A stretch of DNA of 64,000 nucleotides, from positions 1 through 64,000 of the forward strand of contig NZ_WUWN01000008.1 of the NCBI RefSeq assembly GCF_009846865.1, in the 5' to 3' direction. The notes below the pieces were generated by a model that saw only the letters and a list, made by a program, of their open reading frames with translations, was not told the DNA's origin and ran no database searches. The DNA comes from Puerhibacterium puerhi (GTDB lineage: Bacteria; Actinomycetota; Actinomycetes; Actinomycetales; Cellulomonadaceae). Position numbers and translations under genes: made by a program. Positions 30,520 to 43,330 of the stretch are shown here, one piece after another (the stretch's first letter is position 1; the number at the start of each line of letters is the position of its first letter).

Positions 30520-31533
30520 TCAGCCGAGGTGCACGCCGTCGGCGTCCACGCGCGTGACCACCGCGCCGGCGGCGCACCGCTCGAGCACCGCGACCGGCCA
30601 GTCGCCCGCGAGCGGCACCACGGTCCCGGCCGGCCGCCCGGCGGCGCCCGCGCCGGCACGGCGCGGGACCCACCGCGTGCGGACCTCGTCGGCCTCGTGG
30701 AAGAACCCGGTCAGGGAGGCGTTCGTCTCGAGGGCGGCGACGACCGCCTCGAGGTCGCGCACGGCCTTGCGCAGCGCCGGCGCCACCCACGCGGCGTTCT
30801 CGGTCACCATCGCCTCCGTGCGGACCGGGTCCGTGAAGGCCACCCGGGTGCCGTCGCGGAAGCTGCCGGCGGCGAGGCCGAGGGCGACGTCGCGCACCGG
30901 CGCACCGGCGACCGCGTTGAGCAGCTGCGTCGCGAGCACGTGCGGCACGTGGCTGATCAGCGCCGTCGCCTCGTCGTGCAGCTCGTCGGTCAGCACCGCC
31001 GCCGTGCCGCGCAGCGGGCCGGTGACCAGCCGCAGCACCGCGGCCAGGCGGCCGGGATCCGTCCCCGGGGCCTCGACGGTGACCGCCCACGGCGCCCCGT
31101 CCAGCAGGTCCGCGCTCGACGCGCCGAACCCGCTGTGCTCGGTGCCCGCCATCGGGTGCGCCCCGACGTACCGCTCCCCCAGCCCGGCGGCGGCGACGGC
31201 CTGGCGCACCGGGCCCTTGACGCTCCCGACGTCGGTCACCGTCGCGCCGGACGGCGCGGCGGCCGCCACCTCCGCCGCCACCGCGCCCATGACCCGCAGC
31301 GGCACGGCCAGCACCACGACGTCTGCCTCCGCCACCGCGCCCGCGACGTCGTCGGCCACCCGCAGCCCGGCGGCCGCGGCCGCGGCCCGGGTGGCGCGAT
31401 CGGCGTCGTAGCCGACGACGTCGGCGGCGCGCGCGTGCAGCAGCCGCGCGAGCGACCCGCCGACGAGGCCGAGGCCGAGCACCGCCACGCGGCCGGCCGG
31501 CACCTCCGCCCCGGCCGGGACGCCCGGCGTCAC
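30520..31533 (-). CDS. tyrA: prephenate dehydrogenase
   Basis: 337-residue NAD(P)-dependent enzyme for tyrosine synthesis. The N-terminal Rossmann motif is VAVLGLGLVGGSLARLL near residue 17. The catalytic region includes VGAHPMAGTEHSGFGAS near 128 and the conserved SHVPHVLATQL. The C-terminal ~60 residues follow a helical dimerisation domain and lack a recognisable ACT domain. GTG 31533 overlaps the pheA stop by four bases. It is the last gene of the VanW-ACT-pheA-tyrA run. Confidence 0.92.
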   Translation of the reverse strand: MTPGVPAGAEVPAGRVAVLGLGLVGGSLARLLHARAADVVGYDADRATRAAAAAAGLRVADDVAGAVAEADVVVLAVPLRVMGAVAAEVAAAAPSGATVTDVGSVKGPVRQAVAAAGLGERYVGAHPMAGTEHSGFGASSADLLDGAPWAVTVEAPGTDPGRLAAVLRLVTGPLRGTAAVLTDELHDEATALISHVPHVLATQLLNAVAGAPVRDVALGLAAGSFRDGTRVAFTDPVRTEAMVTENAAWVAPALRKAVRDLEAVVAALETNASLTGFFHEADEVRTRWVPRRAGAGAAGRPAGTVVPLAGDWPVAVLERCAAGAVVTRVDADGVHLG

Positions 31534-32459
31534 CACAGCAGCCCCGCGGCGCGCACGGTCTCGGCGTCGGACGCGCTGACGCTGCCCGCGGGCACGTGGT
31601 CGGGCAGCACGCCGTCCAGGCCGCCCTCGCCGGGCTGGGCCGGGTAGGCGCCGAGCGTCTTGAGCGAGTCGCCCGCCGCGAGCAGGTCCGCCAGGAGGCC
31701 GCGGGCCTCGGGCGCCCACGGCGCGGCGTCGAACGTCACCACGAACACGTACTGCTGCGCCCGCGCCTTGAGCGGCCGGCTGATGAGGCTCGACATGTTC
31801 ACGCCCCGGGCGCCGAAGGCGGTCGTCACGCGCGCGAGCACGCCCGGGCCGGTGACGACCGGCGTGATCGCCAGCATCGTGCGCCAGTCCCCGCCCCCGC
31901 GCTCGAAGCGCGCCTCGGCGCGCCGGGCCAGGACGAGGAACCGCGTGCGCGCCCCGGGCACGTCCTCGACGGCGGTGGCGAGCGTCTCGAGGCCGTACAG
32001 GCGGCCGCACAGGCGCGGCCCGAACGCGACCTGGTGCGGCCCGGCGTCGCGGCACGCGGCGGCGTTCGACGGCGCCGGGACCGGCCGCAGCCCGCGGTCG
32101 GCCACGAAGCGCGTCACCTGCGCCAGCCCGTGCGGATGGGCGGTGGCCTCGGTGAGCTCGCCGTGGCCCGGCCGCACGAACGCGTCGAACGACACCCCGA
32201 GCACCACCTCGTCGACGGCGACCACGTCGGGGCTGCCCACCAGGGCGTCGAGGGACGGGACCACGTAGCCCTCGACGGAGCTCTCGATCGCGACGACACC
32301 GCGGTCCACCTCGCCGGACGCCACGGCGTCGTGCACCTGGCCCACCGACTCGCGCGGGACGACGGCGTCGGGCCCGTACCCGGCGCGCTCGGCCCACTCG
32401 AGGGCGGCCTGGTGGGTGAACGTGCCCTCCGGGCCGAGGTAGGCCACCGACGCCGTCAT
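31530..32459 (-). CDS. pheA: prephenate dehydratase
   Basis: 309 residues. The PDT domain begins at once with AYLGPEGTFTHQAA, and VAIESSVEGYV carries the substrate-binding region. The catalytic Thr segment is GARTRFLVLAR near 185. An ACT domain (~210-285; GVNMSSLISRP, corresponding to the ESRP phenylalanine-sensing motif) follows. No chorismate mutase domain is fused. ATG 32459 overlaps the upstream ACT-protein stop by four bases. It is expected to be feedback-inhibited by phenylalanine. Confidence 0.94.
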   Translation of the reverse strand: MTASVAYLGPEGTFTHQAALEWAERAGYGPDAVVPRESVGQVHDAVASGEVDRGVVAIESSVEGYVVPSLDALVGSPDVVAVDEVVLGVSFDAFVRPGHGELTEATAHPHGLAQVTRFVADRGLRPVPAPSNAAACRDAGPHQVAFGPRLCGRLYGLETLATAVEDVPGARTRFLVLARRAEARFERGGGDWRTMLAITPVVTGPGVLARVTTAFGARGVNMSSLISRPLKARAQQYVFVVTFDAAPWAPEARGLLADLLAAGDSLKTLGAYPAQPGEGGLDGVLPDHVPAGSVSASDAETVRAAGLLW

Positions 32460-33337
32460 GCGCCTGCCCAGCGCGGCGACAGCACCTGCGGTCCCGGCAC
32501 GAGGTCCTCGCCGGGCAGCACCGCCAGGGTGCGGTGGGCGATCCCGCGCTCGTCGAGGTCGGCCACGAGCGCGTCCAGCACCGCGACGCGCGGGCAGGAG
32601 AACGACGTGAAGAACACGTGCGGCCCGAGGCTCGAGGGGTGCGAGCGCAGGTGCTGCAGGTCGATGCCCGCGTCGGCGATCACGGTGAGCGTGGGCTGCA
32701 GGGAGCCGCGGTGGTCGTCGTAGGGACCGAACGCGAGCCACACCTGCGCCGGGGACTCGAACCGCGGCCACTGCGCGCGCGACTCCAGCAGCCCGTACCA
32801 GACCGGCGGCCGCGCGGCGAGGTGCTCGGAGCCCGCCAGCTCCACCAGCCCGGCCGGCACCCGGTCGCGCTCGAGCACGAGCGAGCCGGTCGCCCCGGCG
32901 AGGGCGACGCGCTCCTCGACGGGGGTACGCGTCGGCACCAGCTGCGGGCTGACGCCGAGCGTGCGCAGGACGTCGCGGCAGTCGCGCAGGCCCGGCTCGT
33001 CGATGACGACGGGGCCCCCGGTGGCGTCCGGCCGGCCCACCCAGACCCACTGCGCCGGCACGGGGACGGCGGCGGTGAGGATGAGCGACGGGTCGCCGGC
33101 GAGCAGCGCCTCCTCCAGCCGCGTGGCCGGCTGCTCGGGGTGGCCCAGGTGCACGACGGCGGCGAGGTCGGCGATGCTCGCGACGGTGGCCAGCGTGTCG
33201 GCGGCGGTACCCAGGTCGAGCAGCTCGACGTCGTCGTCGGCGGGGCGTCCCGCGGCGCCCGCCACCCCGGACCAGCCGCCGAGCCGCGCCGCGAGCGCGG
33301 CGTGGGCCGGCGACTCGTTCTCCGTGCGTCCGAGCAT
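32456..33337 (-). CDS. uncharacterised ACT-domain protein of the pheA operon
   Basis: 293 residues. The C-terminal ~75 residues (198-272) resemble the PheA ACT domain: LQPTLTVIADAGIDLQHLRSHPS in the place of the ESRP loop, then HVFFTSFSCP. The N-terminal ~190 residues have an alternating alpha/beta pattern with DLAAVVHLGHPE and PVVIDEPGL, but neither the PDT catalytic motifs nor a chorismate mutase signature. ATG 33337 overlaps the VanW stop by one base, and its own stop overlaps pheA. It may be a diverged prephenate dehydratase paralogue acting as a regulatory or amino-acid-sensing partner. Confidence 0.7.
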   Translation of the reverse strand: MLGRTENESPAHAALAARLGGWSGVAGAAGRPADDDVELLDLGTAADTLATVASIADLAAVVHLGHPEQPATRLEEALLAGDPSLILTAAVPVPAQWVWVGRPDATGGPVVIDEPGLRDCRDVLRTLGVSPQLVPTRTPVEERVALAGATGSLVLERDRVPAGLVELAGSEHLAARPPVWYGLLESRAQWPRFESPAQVWLAFGPYDDHRGSLQPTLTVIADAGIDLQHLRSHPSSLGPHVFFTSFSCPRVAVLDALVADLDERGIAHRTLAVLPGEDLVPGPQVLSPRWAGA

Positions 33338-35625
33338 CAGCCGTCCCCCCCGGCCTCGCAGACGATGCCGTTGTCCGGCTTGTACGTCCAGCCGAACGAC
33401 TCGTCCTTGACCTTCTGCCCGTCCCGGAACACCTGGCGGTAGTTCGTGATGCGGAACCCGTCGTTGCCCTTGGGGTAGTTCTCGCACTGCGGGCCGCTCT
33501 TGGTCACCACGGTGGCGGGCACGACGCTCGTCTTGTCGCTCGACCAGGTCTTGACCTCGTCGTAGTACTTGGTGCTCCAGATGCGCACGTGCAGCTTGCC
33601 GCCGCCCACCCAGGCCTGCATGACGGCGCCGTACGGGGTGTCGTTCTTGAACTGCATGTCGATGGAGCCGACGTAGATCGTGGCCTCGCGCCCCGCCGGG
33701 TAGCGGGAGAACCAGTAGGAGTGGGGACGGTGCGTGACGTCCTCGAACCCGGCGAAGAAGCCGGCGTTGTAGGTGGTGGTGGCCATCTGGGACAGGCCGC
33801 CGCCCACCGCGTCGGTGTGAACGCCGTTGCTGACCACGCCCGCGGAGTAGTACCCGTTGGACGCGTCGATCGGCGAGAGCGTGTCCACCAGCGAGAACGT
33901 CTCGCCCGGCTTGATCAGCGTGCCCGTGACGAGCTGGGCGCCGCGCTCGAGGTTCTTGGTGCGGATCGGCTCGGACGTCAGCGGCGTGGAGAACTCGCTG
34001 ACCACCTCCGTGACCCCGAGCTTCTCGAGCGCCTCGGCGGTGTTCTCCGGGTCCTGCTGCACGAGCTCGACGGTGGCCTCCCGGTCGTCACCGAGCGCCG
34101 CGTCCTGCACGGCCTTCGCGACGGCCTCGGGGTCGAGCGTCGTGCCCGGCTCGCCGCCCACCACCGTCGGGCGGCCGCCGACGAACTCGAAGTGGGCCTC
34201 CTCCGGCGCCGTGAGCAGGTCATCCGTCTGGTCGACGATCGCGTCGACGAGCGCCTCGCCGTCGGTCGTCGGCGCGAGCGCCCCGTCGACGGGCTGGAAC
34301 GACGTCGCGCCCGCGAGCGCGGCCGGCGCCAGCTCCGCCTCCTGGTCGCCCACGTGCACGACGACGGGCGCCGACACCACCGTGCGCGCCTGGGCGAGGG
34401 CGGCGTCGGTCTCCTCCTGCGTGATCTCCGGGGCGATCGCCTCCGTCGGCAGCTCGAACGGGTCGTCCTGGACGAGCCAGTCGTCGGCGAGCAGGTCGGC
34501 CGCCTCGTCGGTGCGCAGCGCGGCGCCGTCGGCGGCGTCCGTGGCCACGGCCTTGCCGTCGGCGAACCCGACGGTGCCGTCCACCGGCTCCGTCCGCAGC
34601 GCGTCGGCCACCCGCGCCACGGCGGCGTCGAGCTTGGCGTCGTCGACGTCCACGACCGGGTCGGCCTGCTCGGACCCGGTGAGGTGCGCCCACAGCCGCA
34701 TCGGGTCCAGCGAGAACCCGGTCAGGGAGTCGACGGTGGCGGCGGCGTCGAACGACAGCCCCGCGTCGGCCGGGTCGAGCGTCGTCGAGGCGTCGGCGGC
34801 GGTGAGCTCGATCGGCTCGGCCGCGCGCGGCCCGAGCTCCTCGGCGAGCCGGTCCTTCGCCTCCGGGGCCGACAGGCCGCCGACGTCGACCCCCGCCACC
34901 TGGGTGTCGCGGGGCACCCGGTCGGAGTACAGCCACTGCGCCCCGGCGTAGGCGCCGGCGAGCACGACGAGCACGACGGCGGTCCACAGCAGCGCCCGGG
35001 GCGCGCGGCTCGGCTGGCCGTCGCCGGCGAGGCCCTCCAGCGGGCTGCCGGGGTCCTGCGGCGGCTGTGACGGCGTCGCGCCGGGGGCCGGGTGGGCGTC
35101 GCCGGGAGCGGCGTCGCCGGCGGGGCCCTGCGCACCGGCGAGGTCCTGCGCACCGGCGGGTCCCGCGGCGGGCGTGCCGCCGTCCTCCGGCACCGCGCCC
35201 GGCGCGGGCTCGCCGTCGTGCGGCAGGTCCGCGGACCCGGCCGCGGCCTCGTCCGTGGCGCCGTCCGTGGCGCCGTCCGTGGCGCCGTCCGTGGCGCCGC
35301 CCTGCGGCGGCGCGGCCACGGTGCCCAGCACCGAGGTGCGCTGCACCGGCGGGGTCTGGGCCGACAGCGCGTCGGCCTCGGCCGGCGCGGGCACCATGCC
35401 GACGACAACGGGCAGCGCCTGGGTCGGGGCGGCGTTCACCGCGGACCGCGGGGTCGACCGGGGGACCTCCGGGCGCTCGTACGCCTTGACCGGCGGCACG
35501 TAGGGCGCCTCGTCGTCCACGCCCTGCCCGCCCTGGTCCGCGTCCGCGGGCACGGCGGCGGCCGGCCCCTCGGCGTCGGGAGAGGTCGGGCCTGACGCGT
35601 TCTCGCGCTCGGTCGGTTTGCCCAT
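33337..35625 (-). CDS. VanW-family protein with peptidoglycan-binding domains
   Basis: 762 residues. An unstructured acidic N-terminal tail (1-205) is followed by a basic patch and one membrane helix (~211-231). Two YoaR-like PG_binding_4 domains span ~240-490. The VanW domain (~560-700) contains the conserved YNAGFFAGFED, RPHSYWFSRYPAGREATI and DMQFKND. Most of the protein is outside the membrane and likely touches peptidoglycan; VanW function is unknown. The tail contains TDGA repeats. ATG 35625 has GGAG upstream. It heads the run leading to pheA and tyrA, with no obvious functional link. Confidence 0.85.
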   Translation of the reverse strand: MGKPTERENASGPTSPDAEGPAAAVPADADQGGQGVDDEAPYVPPVKAYERPEVPRSTPRSAVNAAPTQALPVVVGMVPAPAEADALSAQTPPVQRTSVLGTVAAPPQGGATDGATDGATDGATDEAAAGSADLPHDGEPAPGAVPEDGGTPAAGPAGAQDLAGAQGPAGDAAPGDAHPAPGATPSQPPQDPGSPLEGLAGDGQPSRAPRALLWTAVVLVVLAGAYAGAQWLYSDRVPRDTQVAGVDVGGLSAPEAKDRLAEELGPRAAEPIELTAADASTTLDPADAGLSFDAAATVDSLTGFSLDPMRLWAHLTGSEQADPVVDVDDAKLDAAVARVADALRTEPVDGTVGFADGKAVATDAADGAALRTDEAADLLADDWLVQDDPFELPTEAIAPEITQEETDAALAQARTVVSAPVVVHVGDQEAELAPAALAGATSFQPVDGALAPTTDGEALVDAIVDQTDDLLTAPEEAHFEFVGGRPTVVGGEPGTTLDPEAVAKAVQDAALGDDREATVELVQQDPENTAEALEKLGVTEVVSEFSTPLTSEPIRTKNLERGAQLVTGTLIKPGETFSLVDTLSPIDASNGYYSAGVVSNGVHTDAVGGGLSQMATTTYNAGFFAGFEDVTHRPHSYWFSRYPAGREATIYVGSIDMQFKNDTPYGAVMQAWVGGGKLHVRIWSTKYYDEVKTWSSDKTSVVPATVVTKSGPQCENYPKGNDGFRITNYRQVFRDGQKVKDESFGWTYKPDNGIVCEAGGDG
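35251..35298. repeat. 12-bp tandem repeat inside the VanW gene
   Basis: Four perfect copies of GTCCGTGGCGCC (plus-strand reading) encode the repeated TDGA tetrapeptide at residues ~111-125. Copy number changes stay in frame, so length variation between strains is likely. Confidence 0.85.
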
Positions 35626-35720
35626 GAACTGGCTCCGTGGTGCTGCAGGTGACACCGCAGGCGACCTGCGGTTTCGGTCCGGGCGCCGGCAGGCCGCACG
35701 GCCCACCACGCCCAGCGGGA

Positions 35721-35726
35721 ATCCTA
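35721..35726 (-). promoter_or_regulatory. putative -10 of the VanW operon
   Basis: TAGGAT on the minus strand gives a leader of about 90 bases before ATG 35625. Confidence 0.45.
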
Positions 35727-35849
35727 CGCGGGCACCTCGCGGACCAGCGGCGGGGCCCGCCGAGGCCCCGTGGAGGTTCGGCGGAGGTCCGCCGCGTGCC
35801 GCGGCGTCCGGCCGGCGCGGCGGGTATCAGCGGCGGGACTCGGCGGGGC

Positions 35850-36281
35850 TCAGCGGCGGGCGGCGAACCAGCGGCGCGGCAGGAAGGCCGCGACGCCCCA
35901 CACCACGAGACCGCCGTAGGTCCACACGAGCCCGGGCACGGTGGCGGGCACGAGCACGTCGCCCCCGGGGCCCTGGACGGACAGCGCCTGGACGGCGACG
36001 AGCCAGCCGACCGCGCCCGCCAGCAGGGTGCCGTAGCCGGCCCAGGCGCGGGTCAGGACCGCCGTCGACGCCGTGAGCGCCAGCGCCAGCACCAGGCCGG
36101 CGGGCAGGCCCAGCCACGTCGTCAGGTGGGTGACGGTGCCGAGGGCGCCCAGCACGGCGCCCAGGACGACCGCCAGCAGGGTGCGCACGAGGACGCCGAG
36201 CAGGTCGCCCGCGGTGCGCGGACCCCGGGAGCCCGGTGCTGGTTCGTCGTGCCGGGTGCCCGGGTGCTGCTCGCCGCTCAT
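35850..36281 (-). CDS. DUF6113-like small membrane protein
   Basis: 143 residues with four hydrophobic helices (about 27-50, 53-75, 80-98 and 115-135) after a charged N-terminus, ending in RRWFAARR. Similar small membrane proteins follow mshB in other actinobacteria (DUF6113). The name is from context and general pattern, not a motif. ATG 36281 overlaps mshB by four bases and also has TAGGCT seven bases upstream inside mshB, so it may be expressed both ways. Function is unknown. Confidence 0.65.
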   Translation of the reverse strand: MSGEQHPGTRHDEPAPGSRGPRTAGDLLGVLVRTLLAVVLGAVLGALGTVTHLTTWLGLPAGLVLALALTASTAVLTRAWAGYGTLLAGAVGWLVAVQALSVQGPGGDVLVPATVPGLVWTYGGLVVWGVAAFLPRRWFAARR

Positions 36282-37384
36282 CGCGCCGAGCCTACCGACC
36301 CGGCCACCACCGGACGGCCGGGAGCAGCGCCGACGGCGTAGGTCTCGCGGGCGGGCAGCGGGGCCAGCACGCCGTTGGACAGGGCGTACCAGCCCAGCAC
36401 GCCGGCCGCGCCGAGCGCCTCCGACGGCGGCGCCGCCTGGGCGTGCTGCACCTGGGTGGCGTGCGCCCGCAGCGCGCCCAGCACGCGGTCGAGCACCGGG
36501 GCGACGTCGACGGCGACGACGTCGCCGAGCGACGCGGCGGGCCGTGCCACCGGCGGGAGCTGCTCGTCGGGGTCGGCGAAGGTCAGGCCGGCGCGAGCAG
36601 CCAGCGCCCGCGCGGCGCCGTCGGCGGCCAGGGTGCGCCGGGCGGCGCGCACGTCGACGTCCGCGGCCACCGCCTGCCACAGCGCGGGGGCCCACGGCTC
36701 CCCGGGCAGCGGGCGCCCGCCGGGTGCCGCGGCGGGGTCGGCGGCGAGCTCGAGCGCGCGCACGGTGACCTCGTGCGCGCGGACGTGGTCCGGGTGGCCG
36801 TAGCCGCCGCCGGGCTCGTACGTGGCGACGACGGCGGGCCGCCGCGCGCGCACGACGACGGCGAGGCGGGCCGCGGCGTCGTCGAGCGGCACGCGGGCGA
36901 AGCCGGAGGTCGCCGCGGGGTCGGGCCCCGCGATCCCTGGCGCCACCCACGCCATGCCGGAGTCCTCGAAGCGCGCCGGCCCCGCGCCGGCGACGGGGAC
37001 CTGGTCGAGGAACACGTGCCCCACCGCCGCGACGTCCCCGCCCCCGAGGGCCCTCAGCGCGGCCGCCAGCTCGGTCTCCCGGTGCGCGGCGAGCCCCGGC
37101 CCGTCGCCCTCCAGGTGGCCCAGGCCCTCCGACGTCGTGCCCGGCAGCGCGATCACCTCGCCGCGCTCGCCGCGTGTGCAGGTCACCACCGTGACCGGCA
37201 GGCCCGCCGCCGCCCACGTCGCGAGCAGAGCGCCGGTCGTCAGCGTCTCGTCGTCGGGGTGGGCGTGCACCGCCAGCAGCCCGCCGGCGGGCCGGACCAC
37301 GCGCCCGGAGACGCCGAGACCCGGATCCCCGGGCGTATCGGCGTGCGGATACGCCCGAGGATCCGGGTCTCGGCGGTCGGTCAC
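36278..37384 (-). CDS. mshB: N-acetyl-glucosaminyl-inositol deacetylase (mycothiol synthesis)
   Basis: Up to 368 residues. A zinc deacetylase of the LmbE/PIG-L family, producing GlcN-Ins for mycothiol, the actinobacterial thiol. Zinc ligands are in VHAHPDDE (His42, Asp45 in this numbering) and YGHPDHVRAHE. The start is uncertain. GTG 37384 lies seven bases after the typA stop, but its first ~25 codons are covered by a 23-bp hairpin and are not conserved. GTG 37300 would begin six or seven residues before the conserved LLAVHAHPDDE, as in M. tuberculosis MshB. Overlap with DUF6113 at the stop (ATGA). Confidence 0.88.
   Translation of the reverse strand: MTDRRDPDPRAYPHADTPGDPGLGVSGRVVRPAGGLLAVHAHPDDETLTTGALLATWAAAGLPVTVVTCTRGERGEVIALPGTTSEGLGHLEGDGPGLAAHRETELAAALRALGGGDVAAVGHVFLDQVPVAGAGPARFEDSGMAWVAPGIAGPDPAATSGFARVPLDDAAARLAVVVRARRPAVVATYEPGGGYGHPDHVRAHEVTVRALELAADPAAAPGGRPLPGEPWAPALWQAVAADVDVRAARRTLAADGAARALAARAGLTFADPDEQLPPVARPAASLGDVVAVDVAPVLDRVLGALRAHATQVQHAQAAPPSEALGAAGVLGWYALSNGVLAPLPARETYAVGAAPGRPVVAGSVGSAR
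36289..36294 (-). promoter_or_regulatory. leaderless-type -10 inside the end of mshB
   Basis: TAGGCT on the minus strand, seven bases before ATG 36281. It would allow independent expression of the small membrane protein. Confidence 0.5.
37316..37371. repeat. 23-bp inverted repeat at the typA-mshB junction
   Basis: Arms 37316-37338 and 37349-37371 match at 22 of 23 positions with a 10-base loop. It lies 21 bases after the typA stop and within the longest mshB frame. It may be the typA terminator or an attenuator controlling mshB translation. Confidence 0.8.
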
Positions 37385-37391
37385 GGGTACG

Positions 37392-39335
<1,944 letters not shown>

Positions 39336-39421
39336 GGAGGGACTTCTCGATTCGAGTCGAAGGGCGGGGAGCCGTCGCGAGCGGTGCCGAGCGGGTCGGG
39401 TCGCGTCGTCGCAGCCCTCCC

Positions 39422-39427
39422 ATCCTA
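39422..39427 (-). promoter_or_regulatory. putative -10 of typA
   Basis: TAGGAT on the minus strand, 87 bases before the typA start. No clear -35. Confidence 0.45.
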
Positions 39428-39462
39428 CCGGGTCCGCGCGAGCGGGCCCGCGGGCGGGGACG

Positions 39463-39504
39463 ACGACGGCGGCCGCTCCCCGCGCGGGGAGCGGCCGCCG
39501 TCGT
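39463..39504. terminator. terminator of the oligopeptide transporter operon
   Basis: Perfect 19-bp stem (arms 39463-39481 and 39486-39504) with a four-base loop just after the stop of the fused ATPase gene. The strongest hairpin in the window. Confidence 0.85.
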
Positions 39505-39528
39505 GGCCTGCGGCACCTCGGCCGGACG

Positions 39529-41288
<1,760 letters not shown>

Positions 41289-41292
<4 letters not shown>

Positions 41293-42263
41293 CGCTTGCG
41301 AGCCTTCGGGTCGAGGGCGTCGCGCACCACGTCGCCCATCATGATGAAGCCGAGCACCGTCAGCGCCAGGCCGCCGGCCGGGTAGAACAGGATCTCCGGC
41401 GCGACGCGGATCGAGTTCTGCGCCTTCGAGATGTCACCGCCCCAGGACACGATGCTGGGCGGCAGGCCGATGCCGAGATAGCTCAACGTCGCCTCGGCGA
41501 CGATGAACGTGCCCAGGGCCACCGTCGCGTAGACGATGATCGGCGCCGTCGAGTTCGGCAGCACGTGCCGCAGCAGGATGCCGACCCGTCCCATGCCCAG
41601 CGAGCGAGCGGCGGTGACGAACTCGTTGTTCTTCACCGACATGACGGTGCCGCGCGTGATGCGGGCGATCTGCGGCCAGCCGAAGAGGGAGAGCACGAGG
41701 GCCACGGTGAAGCTGGTGCGCGTGCTCATCAGCGACATGATGACGATGGCCGCCAGCACCAGCGGCACGGCGAAGAAGATGTCGGTCAGCCGGGACAGCA
41801 GCGTGTCGAACCAGCCGCCGAAGTAGCCAGCGATGGCGCCGACGATCGTGCCGATCACGACGACCATGGCCGTCGCCAGGACGCCGACCACGACCGAGGC
41901 GCGGGCGCCGTAGACCGTCCGCGAGTAGATGTCGCAGCCCTGGAAGTCGAAGCCGAACGGATGACCTGCGGCGGGACCGCTCAGCGACTGCGACAGGTCG
42001 CAGGCACGGGGGCCGATCGAGGTGAACAGGCCAGGTGCGACGGCCACGACCACCACGAGGGCGATGACCGCGCCGGCGACCCAGAACAGCACGTTACCGC
42101 GCATGTGCGCCCACGCGTCGCCCCACAGGCTCTTCGGGGCCTGCGTGGTGCTGACTGCGTCGACGGCGCCGAGGCCGCCCTCGTCCACGGGAGCGACGAA
42201 ATGCTCCTGGCCGCGGCGAGGCTGGTCTCGCCGGGCTCCGGTGACGTCGATGTTTTCAGGCAT
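41289..42263 (-). CDS. oligopeptide ABC transporter permease (DppC/OppC type)
   Basis: 324 residues. A ~50-residue polar N-terminus precedes a first membrane helix (~57-80), then a periplasmic loop with HPFGFDFQGCDIYSRTVYGAR, which is the OppC-N signature, and four to five core helices. The EAA loop is VTAARSLGMGRVGILLRHVLPN. It has an eight-base overlap with the upstream permease gene and a four-base overlap with the ATPase gene. Confidence 0.93.
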
Positions 42264-43182
42264 AACGGATCCTTGGGTCGAGCGCGGCGTAGAGCAGGTC
42301 CACGAGCAGGTTCGCGAGGATGTAGACGATCACGAGCACGGTGGTCAAGGAGACGACAGTGACGTTCTCGCCGCGGGTGATGGCCTGGTAGAGCGTTCCG
42401 CCCACGCCGTTGATGTTGAAGATGCCCTCCGTCACGATGGCGCCCGCCATCAGACCGCCGAGGTCGCCGCCGAGGAAGGTGACCACCGGGATCAGCGAGT
42501 TGCGAAGCACGTGCCGGCCCGTGACGCGGCTGCGCGTCAGGCCCCGGGCCCGAGCGGTGCGCACGTAATCGGCAGAGAGGTTCTCGGCGACCGAGGTACG
42601 GGTCAGTCGCAGCACGTACGCGAAAGAGGCTGCGGCCAGCACGATGGCCGGCAGGAGCAACGACTCGAAGTTGGGGTCTCTGCCGACGGTGACCGGGAAC
42701 AGGCCAGCCTTGACACCGAGCAGGAACTGCAGGACGAAGCCGATGACGAACGTCGGCACCGCGATGACCAGGAGGCTGATGACGAGCACGCTCCCGTCGA
42801 AGATACCGCCCTTGCGCAGTCCGGCCACCAGGCCGAGCCCGATGCCGAAGACGGCCTCGATGATCAGCGCCATCACCGCGAGTTGGATCGTCACCGGGAA
42901 CGCGCCGGCGATGACGTCGACGATCTCGCGCCCACGGAAGTCCACGCCGAAGTCCAGCGTGAAGACGCCCTTGAGGAACAGCAGGTACTGCACGAGGAAC
43001 GGCTTGTCGAGGTTGTACCGCTCGCGGATCTGCTCCTGGACCGCTTCTGGCAGGCCTCGTTCACCACCCAGCGCGGCGACGGGGTCTCCGGGCCGCAGGA
43101 AGACCAGGGCGTAGAGCAGCAGCGTCGCCCCGAGGAACACAGGGATCACCTGTAGGAGCCTGCGTCCGATGTACCAGCGCAT
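42256..43182 (-). CDS. oligopeptide ABC transporter permease (DppB/OppB type)
   Basis: 308 residues with six membrane helices. The N-terminal RRLLQVIPVFLGATLLLYALVFLRPGDP is characteristic of the OppB family, and the EAA motif is DYVRTARARGLTRSRVTGRHVLRN. Its stop lies eight bases inside the next permease. It is separated from the binding-protein gene by about 150 bases containing a hairpin. Confidence 0.94.
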   Translation of the reverse strand: MRWYIGRRLLQVIPVFLGATLLLYALVFLRPGDPVAALGGERGLPEAVQEQIRERYNLDKPFLVQYLLFLKGVFTLDFGVDFRGREIVDVIAGAFPVTIQLAVMALIIEAVFGIGLGLVAGLRKGGIFDGSVLVISLLVIAVPTFVIGFVLQFLLGVKAGLFPVTVGRDPNFESLLLPAIVLAAASFAYVLRLTRTSVAENLSADYVRTARARGLTRSRVTGRHVLRNSLIPVVTFLGGDLGGLMAGAIVTEGIFNINGVGGTLYQAITRGENVTVVSLTTVLVIVYILANLLVDLLYAALDPRIRYA

Positions 43183-43250
43183 GCGTCGTCTTCTTCCTTC
43201 GTCACACGAGCCTCTCGGCCCGCGCGTCTTCTATGGTCCGCACAGCCAGG

Positions 43251-43279
43251 GGCGGGGTGCGCCTGCGACGCACCCCGCC
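43251..43279. terminator. intra-operon hairpin after the binding-protein gene
   Basis: Perfect 11-bp stem (GGCGGGGTGCG) with a seven-base loop between the oligopeptide lipoprotein and permease genes. It is the same layout as the hairpin at 6267 and probably a partial terminator. Confidence 0.65.
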
Positions 43280-43330
43280 CCCGCCGTCCGGCGGTCTCAC
43301 AACCGCCGCGTGCTCACCGGTGAGCGACCG

